From Paenibacillus albiflavus (lineage in GTDB: Bacteria > Bacillota > Bacilli > Paenibacillales > NBRC-103111), in NCBI RefSeq assembly GCF_004344915.1, contig NZ_SKFG01000008.1, forward strand, positions 1-64,000: a DNA stretch of 64,000 nt, read 5' to 3'. The notes under the pieces are model-generated. The model searched no databases, was not told the origin of the DNA, and worked only from the letters and a program-made list of their open reading frames with translations. Below are positions 8,324 through 17,378 of this stretch, in pieces (within the stretch, counting starts at the first letter, position 1; every line of letters begins with the position of its first letter). The position numbers were made by a program, and so were the translations under genes.

Positions 8324-9410
8324 GTGTTACTTCCTTCTCCTTCAGTTCATCTGAATCGGTACCAGCGGCGGCTCCTTCTATTTCACTAATCACCGTTTCT
8401 AGTCGTGTCACATCGGCAGATCCCGATTTATAGATTTCGCGCACAATATCATCTGTGTTAGTTTCAACAATGCGGACATCCAGAATGGACAGAGTACCAA
8501 CAATTCTGGCCAACATGTCCGAAATTTGCTCAGCTTGCGGTACGAACGCTGATGCCATACGTTCATTATCAAGCTTCCATGTAACATCCATTCCCGAGGT
8601 TAAACTTTCCACCTGCGATAAGGAAACCGAAGAAGCGAACTCGAATATGACTTCTTTGCCTCCACCCCATCTAGCTTTGAGTTCATCCAGTCCGCCATCA
8701 TAAATAATGTTACCATCGTCGAGCATAATAACACGCGAACATAATGCTTCGATATCCTGTAAGTCATGTGTCGTAAGCAGAATAGTCGTACCGAACCTGC
8801 GATTCATATCTTTGAGAAACTCACGAATTTCGGTTTTGACCACGATATCAAGTCCAATGGTTGGTTCATCTAGGAATAATACAGACGGATTATGCAATAA
8901 AGATGCCGCTAATTCACAACGCATCCGTTGACCTAAACTTAATTTGCGAACGGGTCTGGATAGTAGTTCTGCAAGTTCAAGTCTCTGAACAAGCTCATCC
9001 AATCTATCCTTAAAATCCTGTTCGGGTACTTGGTATACTTTGCGCAGTAGCTGAAAAGACTCAATTACACCTAAGTCCCACCATAGTTGAGATCGCTGAC
9101 CGAATACGACGCCTATTTCGCGAACAAATTTCTCACGCTCTTTATAAGGAACATAGCCGTTTACAAGCACTTGTCCCGAAGTGGGAACCAAAATACCTGT
9201 AAGCATTTTGATCGTTGTCGATTTACCAGCACCATTCTCACCAATATAACCACAAATTTCACCCTGCGGAATGGTAAAAGAGATGTCCTTAACCGCTTTT
9301 ACATGGCGATATTCTCTATTGAATAAATCCCGAAATGCACCCGACAGTCCTGCTCGATTCTTTTGCACTTTGAAATCTTTACGTAAGTCACGTACTTCAA
9401 TGGCTTGCAT
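8316..9410 (-). CDS. ABC exporter ATP-binding protein
   Basis: 364-residue cytosolic ATPase energising the two permeases downstream. Walker A is GENGAGKST, the signature is LSLGQRMR, Walker B is VLFLDEPTIGLD, and the switch His is in TTHDLQDIEALC. A C-terminal extension of about 90 residues follows the usual domain, as in NatA-like exporters. I chose ATG at 9410 (MQAIEVRDLRKDF) behind a GGGGGAG site; the longer frame to 9476 has no ribosome site and would overlap the divergent promoter. Confidence 0.92.
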   Translation of the reverse strand: MQAIEVRDLRKDFKVQKNRAGLSGAFRDLFNREYRHVKAVKDISFTIPQGEICGYIGENGAGKSTTIKMLTGILVPTSGQVLVNGYVPYKEREKFVREIGVVFGQRSQLWWDLGVIESFQLLRKVYQVPEQDFKDRLDELVQRLELAELLSRPVRKLSLGQRMRCELAASLLHNPSVLFLDEPTIGLDIVVKTEIREFLKDMNRRFGTTILLTTHDLQDIEALCSRVIMLDDGNIIYDGGLDELKARWGGGKEVIFEFASSVSLSQVESLTSGMDVTWKLDNERMASAFVPQAEQISDMLARIVGTLSILDVRIVETNTDDIVREIYKSGSADVTRLETVISEIEGAAAGTDSDELKEKEVTHV

Positions 9411-9442
9411 AATTCTCCCCCATATTCTTGCTATCTTACTTT

Positions 9443-9471
9443 TTGACGATCTATAATAGTTTTCATGATAC
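9443..9471 (+). promoter_or_regulatory. promoter of the LCP gene
   Basis: -35 TTGACG (9443-9448), 17-bp spacer, -10 TGATAC (9466-9471), 35 bases before the LCP start and inside the divergent ABC/LCP intergenic region. Confidence 0.6.
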
Positions 9472-9505
9472 ACCAACTTCCAAGCTTCGGAAAGGAGCCA
9501 GTCAT

Positions 9506-10534
9506 ATGCGTAAAAGGTGGATCAAAATTGTACTCGCACTTGTCCTTGTGATCGGTGCAATCGCGGCATATTATATTATCCCGATTTATAATTTTGCATC
9601 ACATATTTCAAACAAATCTGATCAGGATACAGTTTTTAACAAAGAACAAGACAAGAAGAATCCGCCGCCTAAATGGGAAAGAACGGATCGTGTCAATATT
9701 CTAGTACTTGGCAGCGATTCGCGGGAGTCCAATAAGAATGAACGACCTCGTTCGGATTCCATGATCGTCTTATCCATCGATCCTGTAACGAAGAAAGCCG
9801 CCATGATGTCGATTCTTCGCGATCTATATGTAAAAATTCCAGATCATGGAGAAAATCGAATTAATGCCGCTCTTGCGTTCGGTGGACCTAACCTTGCAAT
9901 GAAAACGGCGAGCGACTTGCTGGATATACCAATACAGTACTACGTCTATACGGATTTTGAAGGTTTTATTTCATTAGTGGATGCAATTGGCGGGATAACG
10001 CTTGATGTCGAGAAGGATATGAAATGGGTCGATTCCGCAGATAAGCATGTATACGATATTGATCTTAAAAAAGGCGTGCAGCACATGGATGGCAAAACGG
10101 CTCTGCAATACGTTAGATTCCGTCATGATAATCTGCATAATATCGGTCGTTCCGAAAGACAGCGTAAATTCATCAGTGCGGTTTTTGATAAAATGAAATC
10201 ATTCTCTTCTATTGTAAAATTACCTCTAATTTTAAATAAAATGGAGCCGTATATTCAAACCAATATTCAGCCTGATGACATGACAAAGCTCGCCAGCCTT
10301 GCTCTGAATGTGAATACATCAGATATTCAGTCCGTTCAGATTCCTCCTAACAATCTCTACAATGATAAAAGGATTAACGGAATGGCCGTTGTCACATCGG
10401 ATAAGAAGAAGCTGCAGCAATATGTGCAAGATGTCTTCTCCGGCAAGATTGCCGAAGAAGCTAAGCTGAAAGCGGAGAAAGAGAAAGAAAAGCAAGCAAA
10501 CCAATCCGGAGAGAACAAGTCAAAAAAGAAATAA
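9506..10534 (+). CDS. LCP (LytR-CpsA-Psr) family cell-wall ligase
   Basis: 342-residue membrane-anchored protein that transfers anionic glycopolymers (teichoic acid or similar) from lipid carriers to peptidoglycan outside the membrane. One N-terminal transmembrane helix (about residues 5-28) precedes the LCP domain with LVLGSDSRE, RSDSMIVLSID and the conserved Arg cluster in FRHDNLHNIGRSERQR. A Lys/Glu-rich charged tail (about 40 residues) ends the protein. The start at 9506 follows GGAAAGGAG; the upstream open frame lacks one. It lies 24 bases before hemL but the two functions are unrelated, so co-transcription is only possible. Confidence 0.92.
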   Translation: MRKRWIKIVLALVLVIGAIAAYYIIPIYNFASHISNKSDQDTVFNKEQDKKNPPPKWERTDRVNILVLGSDSRESNKNERPRSDSMIVLSIDPVTKKAAMMSILRDLYVKIPDHGENRINAALAFGGPNLAMKTASDLLDIPIQYYVYTDFEGFISLVDAIGGITLDVEKDMKWVDSADKHVYDIDLKKGVQHMDGKTALQYVRFRHDNLHNIGRSERQRKFISAVFDKMKSFSSIVKLPLILNKMEPYIQTNIQPDDMTKLASLALNVNTSDIQSVQIPPNNLYNDKRINGMAVVTSDKKKLQQYVQDVFSGKIAEEAKLKAEKEKEKQANQSGENKSKKK

Positions 10535-10558
10535 TGATGATCAAAGGGGAAACGCCAC

Positions 10559-11881
10559 ATGAATCACAAGCAATCTGAACTTTTACATCAAGAAGCATTA
10601 CAGCATATTGTCGGAGGTGTGAACTCTCCCTCCCGTTCCTATAAAGCAGTCGGCGGTGGGTCGCCTGTCGCAATGAAGCGCGGACAAGGCGCTTATTTCT
10701 GGGATGTAGATGATAATCGCTATATTGATTACCTTGCTGCTTATGGACCGATTATTACAGGGCATGCCCATCCTCATGTGACAGAAGCGATTTGTCACGC
10801 AGCGCAGAATGGGACGCTTTACGGCACACCAACTGAATTAGAAGTTAAATTTGCCCGCATGCTGAAAGAAGCGATTCCTTCCATGGATAAGGTTCGTTTC
10901 GTAAACTCGGGGACGGAAGCAGTTATGACAACGATTCGCGTTGCACGTGCATTTACTGGCCGTACGAAAATTATTAAATTCGCAGGCTGCTACCACGGTC
11001 ATTCCGACCTTGTGCTTGTAGCGGCAGGCTCTGGCCCTTCCACGCTAGGTACGCCAGACAGCGCAGGCGTTCCAAGTTCGATTGCGCAAGAAATAATTAC
11101 CGTTCCGTACAATGACCTTGACGGATTGCATGAGGCGCTTGCGCATTGGGGTAAAGATGTCGCGGCGGTTATGGTCGAGCCCATCGTCGGCAACTTCGGC
11201 ATGGTCATGCCGAAACCAGGATTCCTCGAAGGGCTATGCGCAGCCGCGCGCAAGAACGGCTCCCTCGTCATCTATGACGAGGTCATCACCGCGTTCCGGT
11301 TCCACTACGGAACGACACAAACCTACGATGGCCTTGCCTCCACGCCAGAGGCGCGCGCGGCCATCGAGCCAGACCTTACGGCCCTTGGCAAAATCATCGG
11401 CGGTGGACTGCCGATTGGCGCCTACGGGGGCCGTAAGGAAGTCATGGAGCAGGTCGCTCCGCTCGGACCTGCTTATCAAGCCGGCACGATGGCGGGTAAT
11501 CCCGCCTCCATCAGTGCCGGCATCGCCTGCCTCGAGGTGCTTCGCGAGGCAGGGGTGTATGAGCGCCTCGACCGCATGGGCGCGAGGCTGGAGCAGGGGC
11601 TTCGTGACGCTGCTCAGCGTCACGGTATTCCGCTCACCGTAAATCGGATCGCTGGAGCGTTGTCCACTCACTTCTGCGATCATCCCGTGACGAATTTCGA
11701 TGAGGCGAATGATACAGACGGCGAACGTTTCGCCGCGTTCTTCCGCCTCATGCTGGAGCAAGGCATCAACCTCGCCCCTTCCAAGTACGAGGCTTGGTTC
11801 CTGACCATCGCTCATACGGACGAGGATGTCGAAGAAACCATTGTCGCGATCGATCGCGCTTTTGCCAAACTTAACTCATAG
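10559..11881 (+). CDS. hemL: glutamate-1-semialdehyde 2,1-aminomutase
   Basis: PLP enzyme of the C5 tetrapyrrole pathway making 5-aminolevulinate. The PLP Lys is in [16 protein letters not shown]. The [16 protein letters not shown] and CYHGHSD motifs are intact, and 440 residues is normal. No other hem genes are adjacent, so this may be the second, stand-alone copy (gsaB-like) that many Bacillales carry beside hemL. Bases about 11150-11800 are much richer in GC than the flanks, with GC-ending codons, although the protein reads normally across the patch. Confidence 0.92.
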   Translation: MNHKQSELLHQEALQHIVGGVNSPSRSYKAVGGGSPVAMKRGQGAYFWDVDDNRYIDYLAAYGPIITGHAHPHVTEAICHAAQNGTLYGTPTELEVKFARMLKEAIPSMDKVRFVNSGTEAVMTTIRVARAFTGRTKIIKFAGCYHGHSDLVLVAAGSGPSTLGTPDSAGVPSSIAQEIITVPYNDLDGLHEALAHWGKDVAAVMVEPIVGNFGMVMPKPGFLEGLCAAARKNGSLVIYDEVITAFRFHYGTTQTYDGLASTPEARAAIEPDLTALGKIIGGGLPIGAYGGRKEVMEQVAPLGPAYQAGTMAGNPASISAGIACLEVLREAGVYERLDRMGARLEQGLRDAAQRHGIPLTVNRIAGALSTHFCDHPVTNFDEANDTDGERFAAFFRLMLEQGINLAPSKYEAWFLTIAHTDEDVEETIVAIDRAFAKLNS

Positions 11882-11888
11882 ACGTCAA

Positions 11889-11935
11889 GAAGGCTTTCCG
11901 CCCAGCATATGATTCTGCTGGGTGGAAAGCCTTTC
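11889..11935 (+). terminator. intrinsic terminator of hemL
   Basis: Near-perfect 18-bp stem (AAGGCTTTCCGCCCAGCA with its complement) eight bases after the stop, followed by TCTT. It also faces the convergent gene at 11952. Confidence 0.9.
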
Positions 11936-11951
11936 TTATGTCTTCACTTTC

Positions 11952-13385
11952 TTATGCCTTCGCTTTCTTATTCAACTGTTCATTAAAGATCTGTTCAATC
12001 CGTTGACATGCATCCTCTGGGCTCTCCATATTCGCCCATAACAAGGTTAATTCATCATACAGCTGTTCAACTTCAGATTCAGTCAGATGTAGATGGCTTA
12101 ATGGCTTGGCATAGGGCAGAACCTCCAAGAAACGATGATAATGCTCGGGATGAATGGATGGGTCAAGTAGGCTGTCATCCTCAGCAACGGACTTCAATGC
12201 TGGGATCGTACAACCGTATTGTTTAAGTAATGTTTGAGCTTCCGTATCTGTCATGAAATCGATCAACTTCTGAGCCAGCTTGTGTTTGGCGCTGTCTCGA
12301 TTCAAAGCGAGTCCGCCGCCGAGCAATAGCGTAGCTCTCGTTTTACCGCCTGGAACAGGCAGAACATCCCACGAAATTGAATGATTGCGGAATTCGTTCA
12401 TGAAATAATAAGTCGTTAGAATCATCGCTACTCTTTGCTTCATGAATAGCCCTTCGGCCAAGAAGTTGCTTCCATGAGAATAAATAGGAGATACCCGATC
12501 CTTATACATTAAAGACACACAATATTCCAAAGCTTCAATAGTGGCTTGATTGGACATCGTGCTGCGACTTCGATCAGGCTCCATGATTTGTCCGAGATTT
12601 TGCAGCAAAAAAGCAGTCCAACGGTTATAGGATGAGGAGAAGCAGAATCCATACTGGTCAATTGTCCCATCGCCATTTAGATCTCGTGTACAGCGCTTCG
12701 CGACCTCCAGTAAATCATCCCAATGATCCAGAGGCGTGTTATCCGAAATTCCATTTTCCTCAAAAATAGCTTTGTTATAACAAATAACAACAGGAGAGAT
12801 AAGAAAAGGCGCCACACGCGTTCTGCCCTCTAACGTAAATAATTCAAACGCCTGCGGATAGCTCGTATCCTGAGCGTTTAAATGTGACGGGATGTAATTA
12901 GCGAATAAATTGGTTTTGCCCGCATCCTTAAACTGACGAAAATGCCAATCCGATACCATAAAAACATCAGGTCCGCGACTTTGTTCGATTAATTGAATCA
13001 ACGAATTCGTATATCCATCCCCTGGAAGCAGGGTAAGTTTTACTTTTACAAAAGGATATTTCTTTTCGAATTTATGAATAATTTTGCGGACGATATCGAT
13101 TTCATACGAGTTCGAGAACCAAGCCAGCTCTAATGTGACTGCCTGTTCTTCGCTCGGCAGCTTAACACGATTGCCTTTGCCTGGAATTTTCTCAATCAGT
13201 CCTTCATCAACAAGCTGTGCCAATGCTTTTCGAAGGGAAACTCTGCTTATTTCGTATTTTCTGCTTAATGTATTCTCAGATAAAATGAATTCACCTGGCT
13301 GTATTTCGCAGCTTACGATTTCATCCCTTAATTCATTTAGGCATTTCTCATATCGTTCTTGAAAATCATTTACTCTACGCAACAA
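11952..13385 (-). CDS. GntR winged-helix / ABC solute-binding protein fusion regulator
   Basis: 477 residues. Residues 1-75 are a GntR-type winged helix (EFILSENTLSRKYEISRVSL, RKALAQLVDEGLIEKIPGKG). Residues about 85-470 match extracellular sugar-binding proteins of ABC importers (WFSNSYEIDIVRKIIHKFEK, GPDVFMVSDW, MTDTEAQTLLKQYG) but have no signal peptide. The solute-binding fold thus probably serves as an intracellular ligand sensor. It starts at TTG behind GGAGCGG. It is the second gene of an operon after 13418-15100, whose promoter carries a palindromic operator that this protein may bind. Ligand unknown, presumably a sugar. Confidence 0.85.
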   Translation of the reverse strand: MLRRVNDFQERYEKCLNELRDEIVSCEIQPGEFILSENTLSRKYEISRVSLRKALAQLVDEGLIEKIPGKGNRVKLPSEEQAVTLELAWFSNSYEIDIVRKIIHKFEKKYPFVKVKLTLLPGDGYTNSLIQLIEQSRGPDVFMVSDWHFRQFKDAGKTNLFANYIPSHLNAQDTSYPQAFELFTLEGRTRVAPFLISPVVICYNKAIFEENGISDNTPLDHWDDLLEVAKRCTRDLNGDGTIDQYGFCFSSSYNRWTAFLLQNLGQIMEPDRSRSTMSNQATIEALEYCVSLMYKDRVSPIYSHGSNFLAEGLFMKQRVAMILTTYYFMNEFRNHSISWDVLPVPGGKTRATLLLGGGLALNRDSAKHKLAQKLIDFMTDTEAQTLLKQYGCTIPALKSVAEDDSLLDPSIHPEHYHRFLEVLPYAKPLSHLHLTESEVEQLYDELTLLWANMESPEDACQRIEQIFNEQLNKKAKA

Positions 13386-13417
13386 TGGATACCGCTCCTA
13401 TCAGCTTCTTTAGAGAA

Positions 13418-15100
13418 CTAATCGATCATCATTCGTTTGCATCGCAAACCAAAGCGCATCTCCACAGCACCTTCAATTGATGTTTCATCATCGGAAATCG
13501 GAATCCAAACAACAGCACCCTGTGGGACATTCTCCGGTACGGCAGCGTCTTCACTTGTCACCTTCCACGTCATATTGCGACGCGATTGCTCCCATAGAAT
13601 GATTTGCTCCGTTGTCCAGAACGCGAATCCTCTTGCTTGTGACTCCCGTATCACTTCTCTTAAAGCGGCATTTACCGTAGCTTGTTTCAAAATATGCAGA
13701 GGATGAAACAAGAAATGGGCAACTCCACGAACACGCTGAACCTGCTCCAGGAATGGTACGATTACACTCGTATCAGCTAAAATCGGGTGGTCCAAATCCG
13801 GTGTCAAAAAGCCAACCTCGAGCACGGAGTACATTCGATTCCGTTTATCTGCCCAAGCAATCGGATAATAAGGATGACATGTTCCAAATAGAAAGCCAAC
13901 GTTGCCTTTTTTGCTCGGACCGCGGGTTTGATCCGCCATAATCCCATTCGTTTCACACCATTCGAACAAATCATCCCAGCCTTCATAACGGGTATAATGG
14001 TTTTTATTCGAAATGATCTGCGCTTCGGTAGTCGTCCTAATATACGCTAGCTGCCTTTCAAAATCTGCTTGCTCCCATGCACCATTCTCTTTCCCCATTG
14101 CGTTAAAATGAAAAGCTAGCTCATGACCGTCTGCTTGAATTCGATCATGTAAACGAGGAGAGTAGCCTGGCTCAATTATGCACCAGGTAGCACGCACATC
14201 GTATTCCTTTAATAGATCTAATGTTATCTCTGCAGATTCATCCAGATTAAAATCGCTGTCATGTGAAATCAGGACGACTTGCTCAACATTCTCAGGCCAG
14301 TAATCGAGAATTGGAATAGACAAGCCTAGACCTTTCGCTGTGTGCAATACCTGCGAGATTAATACCTCTCGCCATAAATCTGCATACGGATATGCAAAAT
14401 AAAGCATGCCTGTATTGGTTTGCAGGCGATCCACTTCCCAATCAAGTTCGATGCGATCATCTGCTTTCAGTATGCCATCATCCACTGAACCCGTGCCATC
14501 AGCAGCCGGAAGCCCATCTTCAACAATTGGGATCGTACCCTGTTGGAGTCCAACAATCGTATATGGAATGTTAACATTCCAGCGAATCAGCCTTCCCTCG
14601 CCCAATGAAAATTCCAGAAGTGCAGAAGCCACTTGGACGCCTTGTGGCGTGTTCTGATAAATTATTCCGGAAGCATCAGGCAGTTCTGTTTGCTGAATCG
14701 GAATCCAAGGCTTGTGCTGAAGTGACCGTAGGGGCTGCTTGGTTAGCGAGTCATACAACTTAGGTAGCTCGGTATAGCCTACTTCAGGACCTCGTATTTC
14801 CCGGCAATTCAGCTTTGAGGCCATGCGATTAAGACCCGCATACGAAATTAAGATGCCACCCTTATGGACATATTCTGTAAGCATATCGAGTGAGGCATCA
14901 TCCTCTTCACACAATGCTACTAGCAAAATATCAGGTCTGTACTCTTCCAATTCAGCACGAGTATTAAGCCGTGTGAAAGGAATCCCCCCATGCCCAAGTA
15001 TTTCTTCTATATAAAGCTCGAAAACATTCATACCATATTTCCAACGTTTTTCTGCAGCAAGTAGATCTAGCCAAATCCCTATTCGAGCCATTCTTTTCAT
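13418..15100 (-). CDS. NodB-like deacetylase-fold protein of unknown role
   Basis: 560 residues, cytosolic by lack of a signal peptide. The first third (MKRMARIGIWLDL..., YRPDILLVALCEEDDASLDML) looks like a glutamine-amidotransferase/ThuA-like flavodoxin fold. The middle has a deacetylase-like barrel start, VVLISHDSDFNLDESAEITL, and HELAFHFNAMG, positions that correspond to the TFDDGP and HSxxH motifs of NodB enzymes but differ from them. It may act on or sense a carbohydrate. I chose ATG at 15100 (nine bases after GGAGGGGA) over GTG at 15109. It is co-transcribed with the GntR/SBP fusion 32 bases downstream. Confidence 0.7.
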   Translation of the reverse strand: MKRMARIGIWLDLLAAEKRWKYGMNVFELYIEEILGHGGIPFTRLNTRAELEEYRPDILLVALCEEDDASLDMLTEYVHKGGILISYAGLNRMASKLNCREIRGPEVGYTELPKLYDSLTKQPLRSLQHKPWIPIQQTELPDASGIIYQNTPQGVQVASALLEFSLGEGRLIRWNVNIPYTIVGLQQGTIPIVEDGLPAADGTGSVDDGILKADDRIELDWEVDRLQTNTGMLYFAYPYADLWREVLISQVLHTAKGLGLSIPILDYWPENVEQVVLISHDSDFNLDESAEITLDLLKEYDVRATWCIIEPGYSPRLHDRIQADGHELAFHFNAMGKENGAWEQADFERQLAYIRTTTEAQIISNKNHYTRYEGWDDLFEWCETNGIMADQTRGPSKKGNVGFLFGTCHPYYPIAWADKRNRMYSVLEVGFLTPDLDHPILADTSVIVPFLEQVQRVRGVAHFLFHPLHILKQATVNAALREVIRESQARGFAFWTTEQIILWEQSRRNMTWKVTSEDAAVPENVPQGAVVWIPISDDETSIEGAVEMRFGLRCKRMMID

Positions 15101-15128
15101 GCCCGACACTCCCCTCCAGTATATACTT

Positions 15129-15160
15129 GTATACTACCTGTATACGAAATGTTCTGTCAA
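15129..15160 (-). promoter_or_regulatory. operon promoter overlapped by a GTATAC operator
   Basis: On the minus strand -35 TTGACA (15155-15160), 18-bp spacer, -10 TAGTAT (15131-15136). The inverted repeat GTATACAGGTAGTATAC (15129-15145) covers the -10 and spacer, and a further GTATATAC half-site follows at 15118-15125. On plus, TGTATAC recurs with an 11-bp period. A repressor bound here would occlude RNA polymerase. Confidence 0.7.
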
Positions 15161-15191
15161 TTGTATATCTCTCAACGAACAAGTTAAAATA

Positions 15192-15243
15192 AATACCCTT
15201 CACGCAAAGCTTCCGCTAATCGCAGCTTCATGTAAAGGGTATT
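15192..15243 (-). terminator. intrinsic terminator of suhB
   Basis: AATACCCTT pairs with AAGGGTATT with an inner GAAGCT...AGCTT stem, followed by TTATTTT on the minus strand. Confidence 0.75.
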
Positions 15244-15281
15244 GATCTATTCATTATCTAACATCAATTACGAGGTATTTA

Positions 15282-16136
15282 TTACCCCGCTGCATTTGCC
15301 TCTGTGAGTTCGCTTATCATCGCCTTATGAATATGGCCGTTTGTCGCTATCACATTACGTACCGCTAAAGTGAATGGCTTCCCTTCCGTGTCTGTCACTA
15401 CCCCGCCCGACTCCTGAACAAGCAAGCTGCCTGCGGCGATATCCCATGCGCTTAATCCGTGCTCCCAGAAGCCGCTTAGTCTGCCTGCTGCCACATAAGC
15501 TAAATGCAATGCTGCCGAACCACCTGAGCGGATATTACGCACCTTTGCTACGAGCTGGCTGATTTCTGCCATATTACGCGGTAAGTTAACCGTATGATCA
15601 ACAGGGAACCCAGTTGCTACAAGAGCATGTGACAGTTCCTTTTCTCCAGATACATGAGTTGTATGTCCCTTGACATAGGCGCCTTTGCCTTTCTCGGCAA
15701 CGAACATTTCATCGAGCATCGGGTCATAGACAACCCCAACAATAACTTCTCCCCGATGTGCGAGCGCTATCGATACGCAAAAGAACGGAAATCCATGCAC
15801 AAAGTTCGTTGTACCATCGATCGGATCGATAATCCATAAATATTCTTCCTGAATCATCTCTTGAAGTGCCTTAGCCGATGCGGTACTGCCTGCTCCTACA
15901 CCTTCTTCACCCAGAATGGCATGCGTCGGAAAATGAGTTTTAATCAAATTGCGAATTAATGTCTCCGTACCCTTATCTACTTCTGTAACTAAATCGCTTG
16001 TTGAGGTTTTAAGATTGACGTTCTGAATAGCACCAAGCCTGGATTTCACCCATTCCCCAGCCTTGGATGCAGTGTTGACGGCAACTGCTGTAAAACTCTT
16101 GCTTCCAACTATGTATGGAATACTTGATCCGTTCAT
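15282..16136 (-). CDS. suhB: inositol monophosphatase family protein
   Basis: 284-residue Mg-dependent phosphatase of the IMPase/SuhB superfamily. The metal site is complete: GEEG (LGEEGVGAGS), DPIDGTTNFVHG, and WDIAAGSLLVQESGG near the C-terminus. It probably dephosphorylates myo-inositol-1-phosphate or a similar sugar phosphate. Gene context gives no firmer substrate. Monocistronic: a terminator follows and the next upstream gene, fabI, ends in its own terminator. Confidence 0.88.
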   Translation of the reverse strand: MNGSSIPYIVGSKSFTAVAVNTASKAGEWVKSRLGAIQNVNLKTSTSDLVTEVDKGTETLIRNLIKTHFPTHAILGEEGVGAGSTASAKALQEMIQEEYLWIIDPIDGTTNFVHGFPFFCVSIALAHRGEVIVGVVYDPMLDEMFVAEKGKGAYVKGHTTHVSGEKELSHALVATGFPVDHTVNLPRNMAEISQLVAKVRNIRSGGSAALHLAYVAAGRLSGFWEHGLSAWDIAAGSLLVQESGGVVTDTEGKPFTLAVRNVIATNGHIHKAMISELTEANAAG

Positions 16137-16344
16137 CTATATCAACTCTTTCTTTGATTTAAATTATCTTTCAATCACTATAAGTATATTGAATAAACTC
16201 TCCCTTTACTAGGGAGTCCCGGGAATTTCCTAACATACAATTTACCCCATTATTGGCTGCAAATACAGCCCACTTAGATAGAATATGTATAAGCGGACTC
16301 ATTAATTCGGGTTAATTAGGTGTGAGCTATACAACTTTTAAAGG
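16137..16344. other. intergenic region between suhB and the fabI terminator
   Basis: No gene is visible. On minus a short hairpin CTCCCT...AGGGAG at about 16198-16215 lies in the presumed suhB leader, and AT-rich promoter-like sequence lies closer to suhB. I cannot assign a convincing -35/-10 pair. Confidence 0.35.
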
Positions 16345-16383
16345 CAAAAAACCGCAACCTTCTTCAATAGCAGGCTGCGGTTC
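16345..16383 (-). terminator. intrinsic terminator of fabI
   Basis: AACCGCAGCCT pairs with AGGTTGCGGTT and is followed on minus by a T-tract. Confidence 0.85.
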
Positions 16384-16431
16384 TTGTTCGTCCATTTATT
16401 CAATTGAATGTGATAATCTATCTAATATTGC

Positions 16432-17202
16432 TTATACACCTACAATATTAAATCCACCATCTACATACAGAACTTCACCTGTAATTCCACGAGACAGGTC
16501 ACTTAGCAAGAACATGCCTGCATCCCCTACCTCAGCAACATCTGTAGTACGGCGTAGAGGTGCTTTCTCTTCTACAGCACGCAGGATCGAGTTGAAATCA
16601 CCGATTCCCTTAGCTGCAAGCGTACGAATTGGACCAGCCGATAGCCCGTTTACACGAACGTTGAATTGACCCAAATCAGCAGCAAGGTAACGAACGCTTG
16701 CCTCTAGAGCAGCTTTAGCTACACCCATGACATTATAGTTCTTCATTGCACGTTCTGCGCCAAGATAAGTCATTGTCATGATGGAGCCGCCTTCTGTCAT
16801 TAACGGGTACATACGCTTGGATACTGCAACAAGCGAGTAAGCGGAAATATCCTGTGCAAGAGCATAGCCATCACGGGATGTATCAACATACATGCCTTGC
16901 AAGTCTTCGCCTTTCGCAAAAGCGATCGCATGCACAACACCATGAAGTACACCGAATTCTTCTTTAAGCTTGTCCGCCAAAGCGTCAATCTCTTCATCCA
17001 CCGTAACGTTGCATTGCAATACGATAGAATCTGGAAGTGTTGAAGCAAGCTTCTGTACGCGCTCCTTCACACGCTCGTTCTCATATGTAAAAGCTAGCTT
17101 TGCACCTTGAGCTGCAAGGGACTGCGCAATTGCCCAAGCAATACTGCGATCATTCGCAACACCCATTACAAGTACATTCTTACCATTCATTAATCCTGCC
17201 AT
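16432..17202 (-). CDS. fabI: enoyl-[acyl-carrier-protein] reductase (NADH)
   Basis: Catalyses the last step of each fatty-acid elongation cycle. 256 residues, SDR fold with the FabI-type cofactor loop GVANDRSIAWAIAQ and the Tyr-X6-Lys catalytic pair in YNVMGVAKAALEA. The C-terminus TGEVLYVDGGFNIVG is typical. The start follows AGGGAG. It stands alone with a terminator on each side; no FapR-like palindrome is obvious in the 100 bases upstream. Confidence 0.97.
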   Translation of the reverse strand: MAGLMNGKNVLVMGVANDRSIAWAIAQSLAAQGAKLAFTYENERVKERVQKLASTLPDSIVLQCNVTVDEEIDALADKLKEEFGVLHGVVHAIAFAKGEDLQGMYVDTSRDGYALAQDISAYSLVAVSKRMYPLMTEGGSIMTMTYLGAERAMKNYNVMGVAKAALEASVRYLAADLGQFNVRVNGLSAGPIRTLAAKGIGDFNSILRAVEEKAPLRRTTDVAEVGDAGMFLLSDLSRGITGEVLYVDGGFNIVGV

Positions 17203-17289
17203 CTATTATTACTCCCTTCATTCTAAGCAAACCCTTTCTTCCAAAGTACCTGAATTCTATCCAATTATCAAGTATTCGCTAACAACAAA

Positions 17290-17337
17290 TGAACGTCAGG
17301 TTAGCGAACACTGCTTCATGCGCTAACCTGACGTTCA
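17290..17337 (-). terminator. terminator of the Gfo/Idh operon
   Basis: Perfect 17-bp stem (TGAACGTCAGGTTAGCG and its complement) with a 14-base loop, followed by a TTTGTT run on minus, 40 bases past the last Gfo/Idh gene. Confidence 0.75.
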
Positions 17338-17378
17338 TTCTATTTAATGATTTTTTTATAATAGTGCCTGCTTTTCAC

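Noticed and set aside
11234-11815. 193-codon minus-strand and 176-codon plus-strand frames over hemL
   Set aside because: They are by-products of the GC-rich patch; the hemL frame holds all PLP-enzyme motifs.
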